A stretch of 64,000 nucleotides of DNA from Acrocarpospora macrocephala (GTDB lineage: Bacteria > Actinomycetota > Actinomycetes > Streptosporangiales > Streptosporangiaceae): NCBI RefSeq assembly GCF_009687865.1, contig NZ_BLAE01000028.1:1-64000 (forward strand). The letters are read 5' to 3'. The position numbers were made by a program, and so were the translations under genes. Under the pieces are notes generated by a model, which was given only the letters and a program-made list of their open reading frames with translations, did not search any database and was not told the origin of the DNA. This document shows, piece after piece, positions 34,836 to 42,732 of this stretch. The first letter of the stretch is position 1; each line of letters starts with the position of its first letter.

Positions 34836-36092
34836 GTGTCGGTTCCCATTCCCCTCTCGGCGCCGGTCGCGACCTCTCCGCCGTCCGCGGAACACTCGCC
34901 CTCCGGGCCGTTCACCGTGTCGGGGTACATCCCCGCCTGGAACGCCGCCCCGGCCACCGGAATGCCGGGCCACGACGACCCCCAGGCCAGCACCAGCGGC
35001 CCCGCCGCCGTCTTCACCCCCGTCGTCGACCTCGACACCGGCGGCGTGATCGCGGTCCAGGTCACCACCGAAGGCCGTTACGGCGCGCACGCGACCGACC
35101 TCACGGCCACCGTGAACGCCGTACACGCCGCCTCCACCGAGGAAGCCCGGCTGCCGCTCGTCCTGTCCATCCCGGCCGCGGCCGTCATCGCGGGATCCGC
35201 CGGACTCGCCCCCCTGAACGAGGCCATGCGCGTCGGCGGCCGCCGCCCCCGCGAGGTCATTCTGGTCCTCGATGGCGACATCCACACCGAAGACCGCCCC
35301 CACCTGCTCGCGGGCATCGATGGCCTGCGCGCCGCCGGCTACCTGATCGCCTTCGGCGGCCTGGGAGTCAGCCAGCTCCCCCTCGACGTCCTGGCCGACA
35401 CCTCCCCCTACGTCATCATGATCGGCACCCAGCTGGTCGACCGCATCCCCCGCGACGCCCGCCGGGGCGCCCTCGCCGAATCCCTGGTCACGATGGCCCG
35501 CGGCATCGGCGCCCACGTCCTGGCTCCCGGCATCCGCGACGAATCCCAGCTGGGCGCCATCCGGAGCTGGGGCATCCGCCTCGCCCAGGGCCCCCTCCTG
35601 GCCCCCCACGACTGGAAGCCCTCCCACGGCCGCGTCCACGTCCCCGTCCCGATCCCCGAGGCCACCCCGATGGCGGCCCTCCTCGGCCCCCGCGTCCAGG
35701 AGTTCCTCCTCCCCGCGATGACCGTCTCCCAGAACGCGAGCGCCGAAGACGTCGTCAACGCCTTCGGCTCGGAATCGTCCATCACCAGCGTCATCCTGGT
35801 GGACGAGTACCAGCGCCCGCAGAGCATGATCGACCGCAGCCGATTCCTGCTCTTCATGGCAGGCGCGTACGGCCACGCCCTGCACGCCAAGAAACCCGCC
35901 CACCGCGTGGCCGACACCGCCCGCCTGGTCCCCAAGACCACGCCCGCCATCGCCGCCATGCAACTCGCGGGCCGCGAATCCGAACGCGTCTACGACGACC
36001 TGGTGGTGGTCGACGAGGTGGGCCGCTGCCTGGGCATCGTCCACGTCAGCGACCTCATCCGCCACGTCGCCAACCAGCCGGCGAAAGTCTGA
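34836..36092 (+). CDS. Degenerate EAL-domain protein with C-terminal CBS-like region
   Basis: A 418-residue protein. Residues about 55-290 follow the EAL phosphodiesterase fold (TPVVDLDTGGVIAVQVTTEG, VILVLDGD, IAFGGLGVS, GPLLAPHDW). The catalytic Glu-Ala-Leu triplet is replaced (VTT), and the usual Asp-Phe-Gly and metal ligands are altered. It probably binds rather than cleaves cyclic di-GMP, or does neither. The C-terminal part contains a CBS-like motif (YDDLVVVDEVGRCLGIVHVS). GTG 34836 has GAGGAG ten bases upstream. The 259-bp upstream region carries three copies of CAGGGGCGAAGCC/AATG. Confidence 0.8.
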   Translation: MSVPIPLSAPVATSPPSAEHSPSGPFTVSGYIPAWNAAPATGMPGHDDPQASTSGPAAVFTPVVDLDTGGVIAVQVTTEGRYGAHATDLTATVNAVHAASTEEARLPLVLSIPAAAVIAGSAGLAPLNEAMRVGGRRPREVILVLDGDIHTEDRPHLLAGIDGLRAAGYLIAFGGLGVSQLPLDVLADTSPYVIMIGTQLVDRIPRDARRGALAESLVTMARGIGAHVLAPGIRDESQLGAIRSWGIRLAQGPLLAPHDWKPSHGRVHVPVPIPEATPMAALLGPRVQEFLLPAMTVSQNASAEDVVNAFGSESSITSVILVDEYQRPQSMIDRSRFLLFMAGAYGHALHAKKPAHRVADTARLVPKTTPAIAAMQLAGRESERVYDDLVVVDEVGRCLGIVHVSDLIRHVANQPAKV

Positions 36093-36096
36093 CCGC

Positions 36097-36843
36097 TCAG
36101 AGGAGCCGTGAAATCCGCCCGGTCTCCAGCGAGTAGTACGCCCCCACCACCCGCAACCCACCACTGCGAATCCTCGGCGCGAGCAGCGGATCACGCGCGA
36201 GCTGCCGGGTCACGTTCATCGTGTGGTCCCGCACCATGCTCTCCACCAGCAGCGGATCGACGATCACCCGCCCCCGCCCGGTCATCCGCGCATACGCGGG
36301 CCGCAGCGCCGTCACGATGTGCTGCATGCCGCCCGGCAGCCGATCCCCCTTGCTGAGCGCCTGCGCCGCCGCCGTCACCGCCCCGCACCGCTGATGCCCC
36401 AGCACCACCACCAGCGACGCCCGAAGATCCTCAGGCCCGTACTCGATGGCCGCCGTGACCAGTGGATCCACCGTGTGCGCGGCCGTCCGCACGGCCAGCA
36501 CGTCCCCCACGCCCGCGTCGAACACCATCTCCGGCGGCACCCGCGAGTCGATGCACGACACCACCACCGCGTACGGCGCCTGCTCGCCCGCCACCTCCAG
36601 CCGCCGCGCCACATCCTGATTCGGGTGAATCGACCGCCCCGACGCCCACCGCTCGTTCCCGGCCATCAGCAGCCGCCAGGCCTCCTCCGGGGTGCGCGGC
36701 GCCCGCTCCGGCAGCAGCTCGGGCCGATCGCTCGACCCGACCGCCACTCCGCCGACGAACCCGGCGCCCGCCAGGAGCCCTCCCGCGAGCACCGCTCCGC
36801 CGTACAGGAATCGCCTACGCTTCACACGCGCGCCACTACTCAC
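36097..36843 (-). CDS. Exported beta-carbonic anhydrase
   Basis: A 248-residue protein. The N-terminus has a Tat-like arrangement (VKRRRFLYGGAVLAGGLLAG) followed by a hydrophobic helix, so it is membrane-anchored or exported. The mature part is a beta-class anhydrase: the Zn ligands are Cys in VVSCIDSRVPPE and His/Cys in VVLGHQRCGAV, with the Asp-Arg pair in CIDSR. It hydrates CO2. The gap to the convergent EAL-CBS gene is only 4 bases. GTG start. Confidence 0.93.
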   Translation of the reverse strand: MSSGARVKRRRFLYGGAVLAGGLLAGAGFVGGVAVGSSDRPELLPERAPRTPEEAWRLLMAGNERWASGRSIHPNQDVARRLEVAGEQAPYAVVVSCIDSRVPPEMVFDAGVGDVLAVRTAAHTVDPLVTAAIEYGPEDLRASLVVVLGHQRCGAVTAAAQALSKGDRLPGGMQHIVTALRPAYARMTGRGRVIVDPLLVESMVRDHTMNVTRQLARDPLLAPRIRSGGLRVVGAYYSLETGRISRLL

Positions 36844-36891
36844 AGTGACAATTGTCCGCGTGCGAACCCGCGTTGTCCGCCGCTTCGCGAA

Positions 36892-37737
36892 CTACAAGCG
36901 ACAGGCGTAGATATCGGTCACGAGGATGGCCTTGGCGCCCAGGTCCCAGAGCTGATCCATGATCGACTGGTGGCCCTTGCGCGGCACCATGGCCCGCACG
37001 GCCACCCAGCCCTCCCGGTGCAGCGGCGAAACGGTCGGCCCTTCCATCCCCGGCGTGATGTCGATCGCCTCATCGATCCGCTCCGCGCGGATGTCGTAAT
37101 CCATCATCACGTAGTCCCGCGCGACCAGAACGCCCTGCAACCGCCGCACGAACTGCTGGAATACGGGATTGTCCGCCGCCCCCACCTGCTTGATCACCAC
37201 CGCCTCGGACGTGGCGATCGGCTCCCCGAACACCTCAAGCCCGACATTCCTCAGCGTCGTCCCGGTCTCCACGACATCGGCGACGGCGTCGGCGACCCCC
37301 AGCCGCAGCGCCGTCTCCACCGCCCCGTCCAGCTTGATCACCCGCGCGTCCACGCCCTGGTCCGCGAGATACTTGCTGAGCAGTCCCGCGTACGACGTGG
37401 CGATCCGCTTCCCCATCAGATCCTCGACACCGGTGTACGCCCCCGGCGTCGACGCGAACCGGAACGTCGACCGCCCGAACCCGAGCGGCACGACCTCCTC
37501 CGCCGGGGCCCCCGAGTCGAACAGCATGTCCCGCCCGGTGATCCCCGCGTCGAGGGTGCCCTCCCCCACATACACGGCGATATCCCGCGGGCGCAGGAAG
37601 AACAGCTCAGTGGAGTTCTCGGGGTCGACGACCACCAGCTCCTTGCTGTCCTTCCGCGGCCGATATCCGGCCTCTTTGAGAATGGTCTGGGCGGCCTCGG
37701 TAAGAGCACCCTTGTTCGGTACGGCTAGACGCAACAT
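36892..37737 (-). CDS. hisG: ATP phosphoribosyltransferase HisG (long form)
   Basis: A 281-residue enzyme for the first step of histidine synthesis (ATP plus PRPP). The N-terminal domain starts LRLAVPNKGALTEAAQTIL, and the PRPP loop is DAVADVVETGTTLRN. The C-terminal ACT-like regulatory domain (PGMEGPTVSPLHREGWVAVR) marks the long, self-sufficient and histidine-inhibited form, which needs no HisZ. It follows hisE by 63 bases, the usual actinobacterial hisE-hisG pair. Confidence 0.97.
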   Translation of the reverse strand: MLRLAVPNKGALTEAAQTILKEAGYRPRKDSKELVVVDPENSTELFFLRPRDIAVYVGEGTLDAGITGRDMLFDSGAPAEEVVPLGFGRSTFRFASTPGAYTGVEDLMGKRIATSYAGLLSKYLADQGVDARVIKLDGAVETALRLGVADAVADVVETGTTLRNVGLEVFGEPIATSEAVVIKQVGAADNPVFQQFVRRLQGVLVARDYVMMDYDIRAERIDEAIDITPGMEGPTVSPLHREGWVAVRAMVPRKGHQSIMDQLWDLGAKAILVTDIYACRL

Positions 37738-37800
37738 GATTCGCCCCTCGGCATCGGATCTTCACCTGGTTTACCTGGGTTGCCGGACTCACGCGGAGTC

Positions 37801-38064
37801 CTACAGATGCTTGTACACCTGGTCCAACCCGATTCCCCGCGCCACCATCAGCACCTGCAGGTGATACAGCAACTGCGAGATCTCCTCAGCAGCCCGATCC
37901 GCCGACTCGTACTCCGCCGCCATCCACACCTCGGCGGCCTCTTCCACGATCTTCTTCCCGATGGCATGCACCCCAGCGTCCAGCGCCGCCACCGTCCCCG
38001 ACCCTTCCGGCCTGGTACGCGCCCGCTCGGACAACAAGGAGTACAGCTCATCGAAGGTCGTCAT
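37801..38064 (-). CDS. hisE: Phosphoribosyl-ATP pyrophosphatase HisE
   Basis: An 87-residue helical protein that catalyses the second histidine step. The metal-binding motif [20 protein letters not shown] and the [16 protein letters not shown] helix are typical of the all-alpha NTP pyrophosphohydrolase fold. Stand-alone rather than fused to HisI, as usual in actinobacteria. First gene of the hisE-hisG unit. Confidence 0.96.
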   Translation of the reverse strand: MTTFDELYSLLSERARTRPEGSGTVAALDAGVHAIGKKIVEEAAEVWMAAEYESADRAAEEISQLLYHLQVLMVARGIGLDQVYKHL

Positions 38065-38187
38065 GATCCACTCTCACATTCACGGAATCTGCCAGGTCAA
38101 CCCTAGCTGCCACTTTCCCGATTCCGTGTGACCGTCCACGCTCCGAGACCCCCATGTCGGCGCACGACAGCACATCACTCCAGAAAA

Positions 38188-38209
38188 TTGGTCAGGCCAA
38201 ATCTTGACA
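38188..38209 (+). promoter_or_regulatory. Operator copy 1 of the FadR-type regulon, with -35 box
   Basis: TTGGTCAGGCCAA (38188-38200) is followed after 3 bases by TTGACA (38204-38209). The same operator with the same TTGAC spacing occurs at 42640, and a variant lies at 42553. Symmetry and size fit a GntR/FadR dimer. It lies about 80 bases ahead of the solute-binding protein gene. Confidence 0.8.
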
Positions 38210-38290
38210 GGGCTACACCCCGGTGGCACGCTCAACCGCACCACCAACCGCCAACTAGCGACTCCCCTCCCTGGTCACTGGAGATAGATC

Positions 38291-39325
38291 ATGCGTCGTT
38301 GGACAATCATAGCGGCAGGCGTCCTCTTCATCCTCCCCACCGCCTGCGCCACAGAAGAGACATCAACGGGAACTGGTAAGACCACTATCGGCATGGTGAC
38401 GCAAGCGTGGGACAACCCCGCGATCAAGGACATGGCCGATGCCGCCATCGCGCAGGCCGGTAAGCACGCCGATGTGGAATTGCTGGCCCAGGACAGCGCC
38501 AACATGCAGGACATGATCAGCAAGGTGCAGACCATGATCTCGCGTAAGGTCGACGCCCTCGGCATCGAGCCGTGGGACAAGCAGCAGATCATGCCGATGC
38601 TTCAGCAGGCCAAGCAGGCGAACATCCCGGTCTTCATCCTCCAGTCGGAGGTACCCGGCACCGACGGCAACGGCCTGGTCGTCTCCTCGCTCATCGGAAA
38701 CGAGACCGAGGGCGGGAAGGTCGCCGGCCGGTGGCTCGGCGAGCAGCTCGGCGGATCCGGCCGCGTTCTCGTGCTGGAGGGGGCCCCGGCGGATACGCCG
38801 GGGATCGAGCGGGCGAACGGTTTCGAGCAGGGCCTGGCCGAGACCGCGCCGGACGCCAAGGTGGTCGCCCGCCAGCCCGCCGACTGGGCACGGGACAAGG
38901 CCCTGCGGGTGACGACGGACCTGCTCACCGCCAACTCCGACATCGATGCCATCTTCGCCGACAACGACGAGATGGCGTTCGGAGCGCTGTCCGCCCTGCG
39001 TGCCCGCAAGCTGGCGGACAAGGTGACCCTCATCGGCTACAACGGCACGTGCATCGGCCTGCAGGCGACCTACCAGGGAACCTTCGCCGCCGACGGGGTC
39101 CTGTTCCTGGACCTGATCGGGGCCGAGTTCATCGACGCGTCCCTGGCCACCATCAAGGGCGAGAAGGTTCCCGCCAAGATCGAGCCGCCCATCACGCTGC
39201 TGACGACCGCGCACCTCAAGGAGATCGAGCAGGGCGCGACGAGCGTGACGGTGAACGGCAAGCCGTTCGAGGTGGACGACCTGCTCCGGGCGCGGGTCAC
39301 CAAGGCCATCTCGGGCACGTGCTGA
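38291..39325 (+). CDS. Rbs-type ABC transporter solute-binding lipoprotein
   Basis: A 344-residue periplasmic-binding-protein-like lipoprotein. The lipobox is LPTAC (Cys 19), and the mature fold is type I (RbsB-like): TIGMVTQAWDNPAIKDMAD, KVDALGIEPWDKQQIMPML, DAIFADNDEMAFGALSALR. It captures a sugar-like or nucleoside-like ligand. The ligand cannot be read from sequence; its regulon suggests an N-containing ring compound or a nucleoside derivative. GGAGA lies upstream of ATG 38291. The stop overlaps the ATPase start (TGATG). Confidence 0.93.
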   Translation: MRRWTIIAAGVLFILPTACATEETSTGTGKTTIGMVTQAWDNPAIKDMADAAIAQAGKHADVELLAQDSANMQDMISKVQTMISRKVDALGIEPWDKQQIMPMLQQAKQANIPVFILQSEVPGTDGNGLVVSSLIGNETEGGKVAGRWLGEQLGGSGRVLVLEGAPADTPGIERANGFEQGLAETAPDAKVVARQPADWARDKALRVTTDLLTANSDIDAIFADNDEMAFGALSALRARKLADKVTLIGYNGTCIGLQATYQGTFAADGVLFLDLIGAEFIDASLATIKGEKVPAKIEPPITLLTTAHLKEIEQGATSVTVNGKPFEVDDLLRARVTKAISGTC

Positions 39326-40866
39326 TGACAGCGGCGACACTCCTCAACGCCGTCGAGGTCAGCAAGACGTACTCCAGTGTCAGGGCGCTGGACAGGGTGA
39401 GCTTCACCCTCGAGCCGGGTGAGATCCACGCCCTGGTCGGGGAGAACGGAGCCGGCAAGTCGACCCTCATCAAGGTGCTGACCGGCGTGCATTCCCCCGA
39501 CCCCGACGGGGGGCGGCTGGAAGTCAACGGCGAGCAGACGGTCCTGCGCAATCCGCTGCACGCGGAGAAGCTCGGCATCTACGCCATCCACCAGCACCTG
39601 CCGCTGGTGGACGGGCTGAGCATCCTGGAGAACTTCCTGCTGGGCAAGTCCCGGGCGGCGCAGCGCACGACGCGGTGGGGGATGCTCGACCGGCGCGGCG
39701 CCAGGCCCATCGTGGCGGAGGCGCTGGCGCTGATGGGGCTGGACTTCGACGTGACGACGCCGATCTCCGCGCTGTCGGTGCCCGAAGCCCAGCTGGTGCA
39801 GATCGCCCGCGCGCTGGCCACCGACGCCAAGGTGCTGATTCTCGACGAACCCACGGCCTCGCTGACCGCGGCCGACCGTGACGCCCTGTTCGACCGCCTG
39901 CGGGACATGCGCGAGCGCGGCGTGGGGCTGGTCTACGTCAGCCACCGCCTGGACGAGATCACCACGCTGTGCGACCGGGCCACGGTGCTACGCAACGGCG
40001 CGGTCGTGGAACGGCTCGGCAAGGCGAACCTGGACGTGGGCTCCATGATCGCCGCGATGCTGGACCGGCCGGTCCAGGCGATGTACCCGCCGACGGCGGA
40101 GCCCTCCGGCGAGGCGCCGATGCTCACGCTCTCGGACGCTGTGGTCGGCACCGCGCCTCCGCTCTCGCTGAAGGTCCGGGCCGGTGAGGTCCTGGGCCTC
40201 ACCGGCCTGGTCGGCGCCGGGATGGTGGAGGCCGCGGAGACCCTGGCCGGCGTGCGTCCACTCGCCCGCGGCCGACTGACCGTCGAGGGCAGGCGGATCC
40301 GCGTCTCCTCCCCCGCGCAGGCGATGCGCGAAGGGATCAGCCTCGTCCCGGAGGACCGATCGCACGCCCTGGTGGCCGGGATGAGCATCGAGCGCAACCT
40401 CGCGCTGACGATCGCGGCCTGCCCGGCCGTGCGGGATTCGATCCGCGGCGCCGGCACGGTGCTGCGGCGCCAGCGGGTACGGCGGGCGGCGCTGAAGGCG
40501 ATCGGCGACTTCAACATCCAGCCAGGGGATCCGGCGGCGCCCGTGGGCGGGCTCAGCGGCGGCAACCAGCAGAAGGTGGTCATCGCGAAGGCGGTGGCGA
40601 CCCGTCCGAAGGTGCTCATCCTGATCGAGCCGACGGCGGGCGTGGACGTCGGCGCGCGGGCGGAGATCTATGCGATCCTGCGCGAACTGGGCCGCACGGG
40701 CGTGGCCGTGATCCTGGTCAGCTCGGACGGCCAGGAGATCTGCGGCATGAGCGACCGGGTGCTCGTCTTCCGTCGCGGTACGGTGGTCGCCGAACTGCCC
40801 CGCGGGACGGACGAAAAGGAGATCATGCTGCATGCGACAACCTCCTCCGTGCATCCCGCAGTCTGA
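39325..40866 (+). CDS. Rbs-type ABC transporter ATPase (two nucleotide-binding domains)
   Basis: A 513-residue dual ATPase. Domain 1 is complete: GENGAGKSTLIKVLTG, LSVPEAQLVQIARAL, VLILDEPTASLT. Domain 2 shows GLVGAGMVEAAETLAG in place of a classical P-loop (common in RbsA-type proteins) and LSGGNQQKVVIAKAVA. Its Walker B reads VLILIEPTAGVD, with Ile where the family has Asp. Hydrolysis is probably confined to the first site. It energises the permease encoded at 42733. Confidence 0.93.
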   Translation: MTAATLLNAVEVSKTYSSVRALDRVSFTLEPGEIHALVGENGAGKSTLIKVLTGVHSPDPDGGRLEVNGEQTVLRNPLHAEKLGIYAIHQHLPLVDGLSILENFLLGKSRAAQRTTRWGMLDRRGARPIVAEALALMGLDFDVTTPISALSVPEAQLVQIARALATDAKVLILDEPTASLTAADRDALFDRLRDMRERGVGLVYVSHRLDEITTLCDRATVLRNGAVVERLGKANLDVGSMIAAMLDRPVQAMYPPTAEPSGEAPMLTLSDAVVGTAPPLSLKVRAGEVLGLTGLVGAGMVEAAETLAGVRPLARGRLTVEGRRIRVSSPAQAMREGISLVPEDRSHALVAGMSIERNLALTIAACPAVRDSIRGAGTVLRRQRVRRAALKAIGDFNIQPGDPAAPVGGLSGGNQQKVVIAKAVATRPKVLILIEPTAGVDVGARAEIYAILRELGRTGVAVILVSSDGQEICGMSDRVLVFRRGTVVAELPRGTDEKEIMLHATTSSVHPAV

Positions 40867-41599
40867 TGCCGTGACGGCGCCCCCTCCTCGCCTCTCACAT
40901 CCGCACCGGGCCTCCGGTAGCGTGAAGACCGTGTCGGGCCCTCTCCACGACGTGAAAGAGCATGTCGTCAACCTGATTCTGAACGGCGAGCTCTCCCCTG
41001 GAGACGCGCTGCCTGCCGAGCGGGAGCTCGCGACCCGGCTGGGGGTCTCCCGGCCGCTGGTCCGCGAGGCGCTGCGGAGCCTGGAGGCCGTCAACATCGT
41101 CGAGTCCCGGCGCGGCGCGGGCACCTACGTCACGGATCTGAGCCCGGAGTTCCTCCTGGCTCCGCTGAGCTACGCGTTCCGGCTGGTTCGCGGTTCGGAG
41201 ATCGACCTGTTCGAGGTGCGGCGCTTTCTCGAACCGCAGGCCGCGGCGATGGCGGCGATGCACCTGCCGGAGGACGATCTCAGCGAGCTCGACCAGTTGC
41301 TCGACGAGCTGGACGCCTCCGACCAGCGCACCTTCCCCGAGCTCGACATCGCCTTCCATGAGTGGATCGTGCGCCGCACGAACAACCGCCTGCTGCTCAG
41401 CGTGATCCGCGGCATCCGCGATCTGGAGTATCAGGTGCTCGCGGTGACCGCGACCAGCGCCGAGTCCCGGCTGCTGTCCGGCGTCGAGCACAGGACGATC
41501 GCCTCGGCCATCCGGGCACGTGATCCGGAGCGGGCGAAGGCGGCCATGCTGCTGCACCTGGCCCGGGTGGAAGACCAGTTCCGCCCAGGTAAAGCCTGA
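40832..41599 (+). CDS. GntR/FadR-subfamily transcriptional regulator
   Basis: A 255-residue regulator. A GntR winged helix (about 35-105: LPAERELATRLGVSRPLVRE) is joined to a helical FCD domain (about 110-250), with Asp/His metal-ligand candidates in ELDIAFHEWIVRRTNN and EHRTIASAIRARDPE. FCD regulators bind small organic acids or related ligands. ATG 40832 is supported by AAGGAGA and overlaps the ATPase gene by 35 bases. It is the obvious owner of the three palindromic operators in this region and probably represses the catabolic genes until the substrate appears. Confidence 0.92.
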   Translation: MRQPPPCIPQSDAVTAPPPRLSHPHRASGSVKTVSGPLHDVKEHVVNLILNGELSPGDALPAERELATRLGVSRPLVREALRSLEAVNIVESRRGAGTYVTDLSPEFLLAPLSYAFRLVRGSEIDLFEVRRFLEPQAAAMAAMHLPEDDLSELDQLLDELDASDQRTFPELDIAFHEWIVRRTNNRLLLSVIRGIRDLEYQVLAVTATSAESRLLSGVEHRTIASAIRARDPERAKAAMLLHLARVEDQFRPGKA

Positions 41600-41615
41600 G
41601 AAACGCCACCCACGC

Positions 41616-41645
41616 CAGGCCGGTCGCGAACCCGCGACCGGCCTG
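41616..41645. terminator. Strong hairpin terminator
   Basis: Perfect 13-bp arms (41616-41628 / 41633-41645) with a 4-base loop lie between the convergent FadR regulator and FAD-subunit genes. Confidence 0.85.
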
Positions 41646-41667
41646 AAGCGTCCTGGTCAGACCGCCG

Positions 41668-41723
41668 GTCCCTGGCCATCAGTCCCTGGCCATCAGTCCC
41701 TGGCCATCAGTCCCTGGCCATGG
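41668..41723. repeat. Four 14-bp tandem repeats over the stop of the FAD-subunit gene
   Basis: The unit GTCCCTGGCCATCA is repeated at 41668, 41682 and 41696, with a variant at 41710. The copy at 41696 contains the stop codon (41707-41709) of the FAD-subunit gene, and the downstream copies duplicate its last codons. Slippage product. Confidence 0.9.
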
Positions 41724-42537
41724 CGGCGGCCCGCAGCACCATCGCGGCGAGCAGGCGGATCTTGGCCCGGTCCGCGACTCCCGCCTGCTCCGCGTCCCGT
41801 GAGACGGCTCGCCTGAGTGTCTCGGCGTCGGCCGCCGGGTCCGCGGCCAGAGCCGACTCGGTCTCCGCGGCCCGGAACGGCCGGTCCGCCGCGCCGAACG
41901 CGACAACGCGCGGGCGTCCGCCGGGCGGCAGCAGGCAGGCGGCCCCGGCCTCGGCGAAGTCACCGTGCCGCTGCGCGAACTCGCGGAAACCCCAGCGCGT
42001 GCCCGGCGGGGGGATCTCCAGGGAGAGCCGTACCAGGATCTCGTCCTCTTCCAGCGCGGTGGACATGTATCCCCAGAAGAAGTCCGCCGCGTCCACGGTG
42101 CGAGAACCGGTGGCCGAGCGGACCTCGAGGCGGGCGTCCGCCAGGAGCATGGCGGCGGGCATCTCCGCCGACGGGTCCGCGTGGACCACGCTTCCTCCGA
42201 CGGTGCCCCGGTTGCGGATCTGGTCGTGGCCCACCCAGGTCGCCGCGTGGGCGAGCAGGGGCCAGTCGCGCCGTACCAGGCTGGAGGAGGCGACGGTCGC
42301 GGTGGTCACCATGGCGCCCAGGGACAGGTGGGAGCCGGTCACCTCCATCGAGGTGAGTTCCGCCACCCCGCCCAGGTCGATCAGCACCGGCGGCCGGACC
42401 AACCGGAAGTTCATCATCGGGATCAGGCTCTGGCCTCCGGCGATCACCTTGCCGCCGTCCGCGGCGGCCTCGGCCAGCAGGGTCGCGGCTTCGTCGAGCC
42501 CGGTGGGGGCGTAGTACTCCATCATCGCGGGTTTCAC
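41707..42537 (-). CDS. Molybdenum hydroxylase FAD-binding subunit (CoxM/XDH FAD type)
   Basis: A 276-residue flavoprotein subunit. FAD-binding motifs are VIAGGQSLIPMMNFRLVRP and RNRGTVGGSVVHADPSAE, followed by a CO-dehydrogenase-flavoprotein C-terminal domain. It should pair with the [2Fe-2S] and Mo subunits encoded at 49909 and 50387, although it is separate and divergent. GTG 42537 is chosen because GGAGG lies 5 bases upstream. Transcription crosses operator copy 3, tying it to the same regulator. Confidence 0.92.
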   Translation of the reverse strand: MKPAMMEYYAPTGLDEAATLLAEAAADGGKVIAGGQSLIPMMNFRLVRPPVLIDLGGVAELTSMEVTGSHLSLGAMVTTATVASSSLVRRDWPLLAHAATWVGHDQIRNRGTVGGSVVHADPSAEMPAAMLLADARLEVRSATGSRTVDAADFFWGYMSTALEEDEILVRLSLEIPPPGTRWGFREFAQRHGDFAEAGAACLLPPGGRPRVVAFGAADRPFRAAETESALAADPAADAETLRRAVSRDAEQAGVADRAKIRLLAAMVLRAAAMARD

Positions 42538-42552
42538 GGCGACCTCCAACAT

Positions 42553-42608
42553 CTGGACTGACCAGTTTCTCGCTGGCTAAGGATAGATTCCCTGATGAAG
42601 ACCTGCAA
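42553..42608 (-). promoter_or_regulatory. Promoter of the FAD-subunit gene with operator copy 3
   Basis: On the minus strand TTGCAG (42603-42608) and TATCCT (42580-42585) are spaced by exactly 17 bases. The operator variant CTGGTCAGTCCAG (42553-42565) lies downstream of the start point, where a bound repressor would block elongation. Confidence 0.75.
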
Positions 42609-42639
42609 GATTCCGAACACTATCGCCATTCACTAAGGA

Positions 42640-42662
42640 TTGGTCAGGCCAATCGCTTGACT
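42640..42662 (+). promoter_or_regulatory. Operator copy 2 of the FadR-type regulon
   Basis: TTGGTCAGGCCAA (42640-42652) is identical to copy 1 and is followed after 4 bases by TTGACT (42657-42662). It controls the permease and, by position, the catabolic genes behind it. Confidence 0.8.
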
Positions 42663-42732
42663 GGTTTCGATGGTTTCTGCCAGGCTTCCTGGCATTCCCC
42701 TTGGTTCGACCCTCGGAAGGGCAGGAGGGCAC

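Noticed and set aside
41668-41723. CRISPR-like array
   Set aside because: Repeats are directly adjacent with no spacers and no cas genes nearby; simple tandem slippage.
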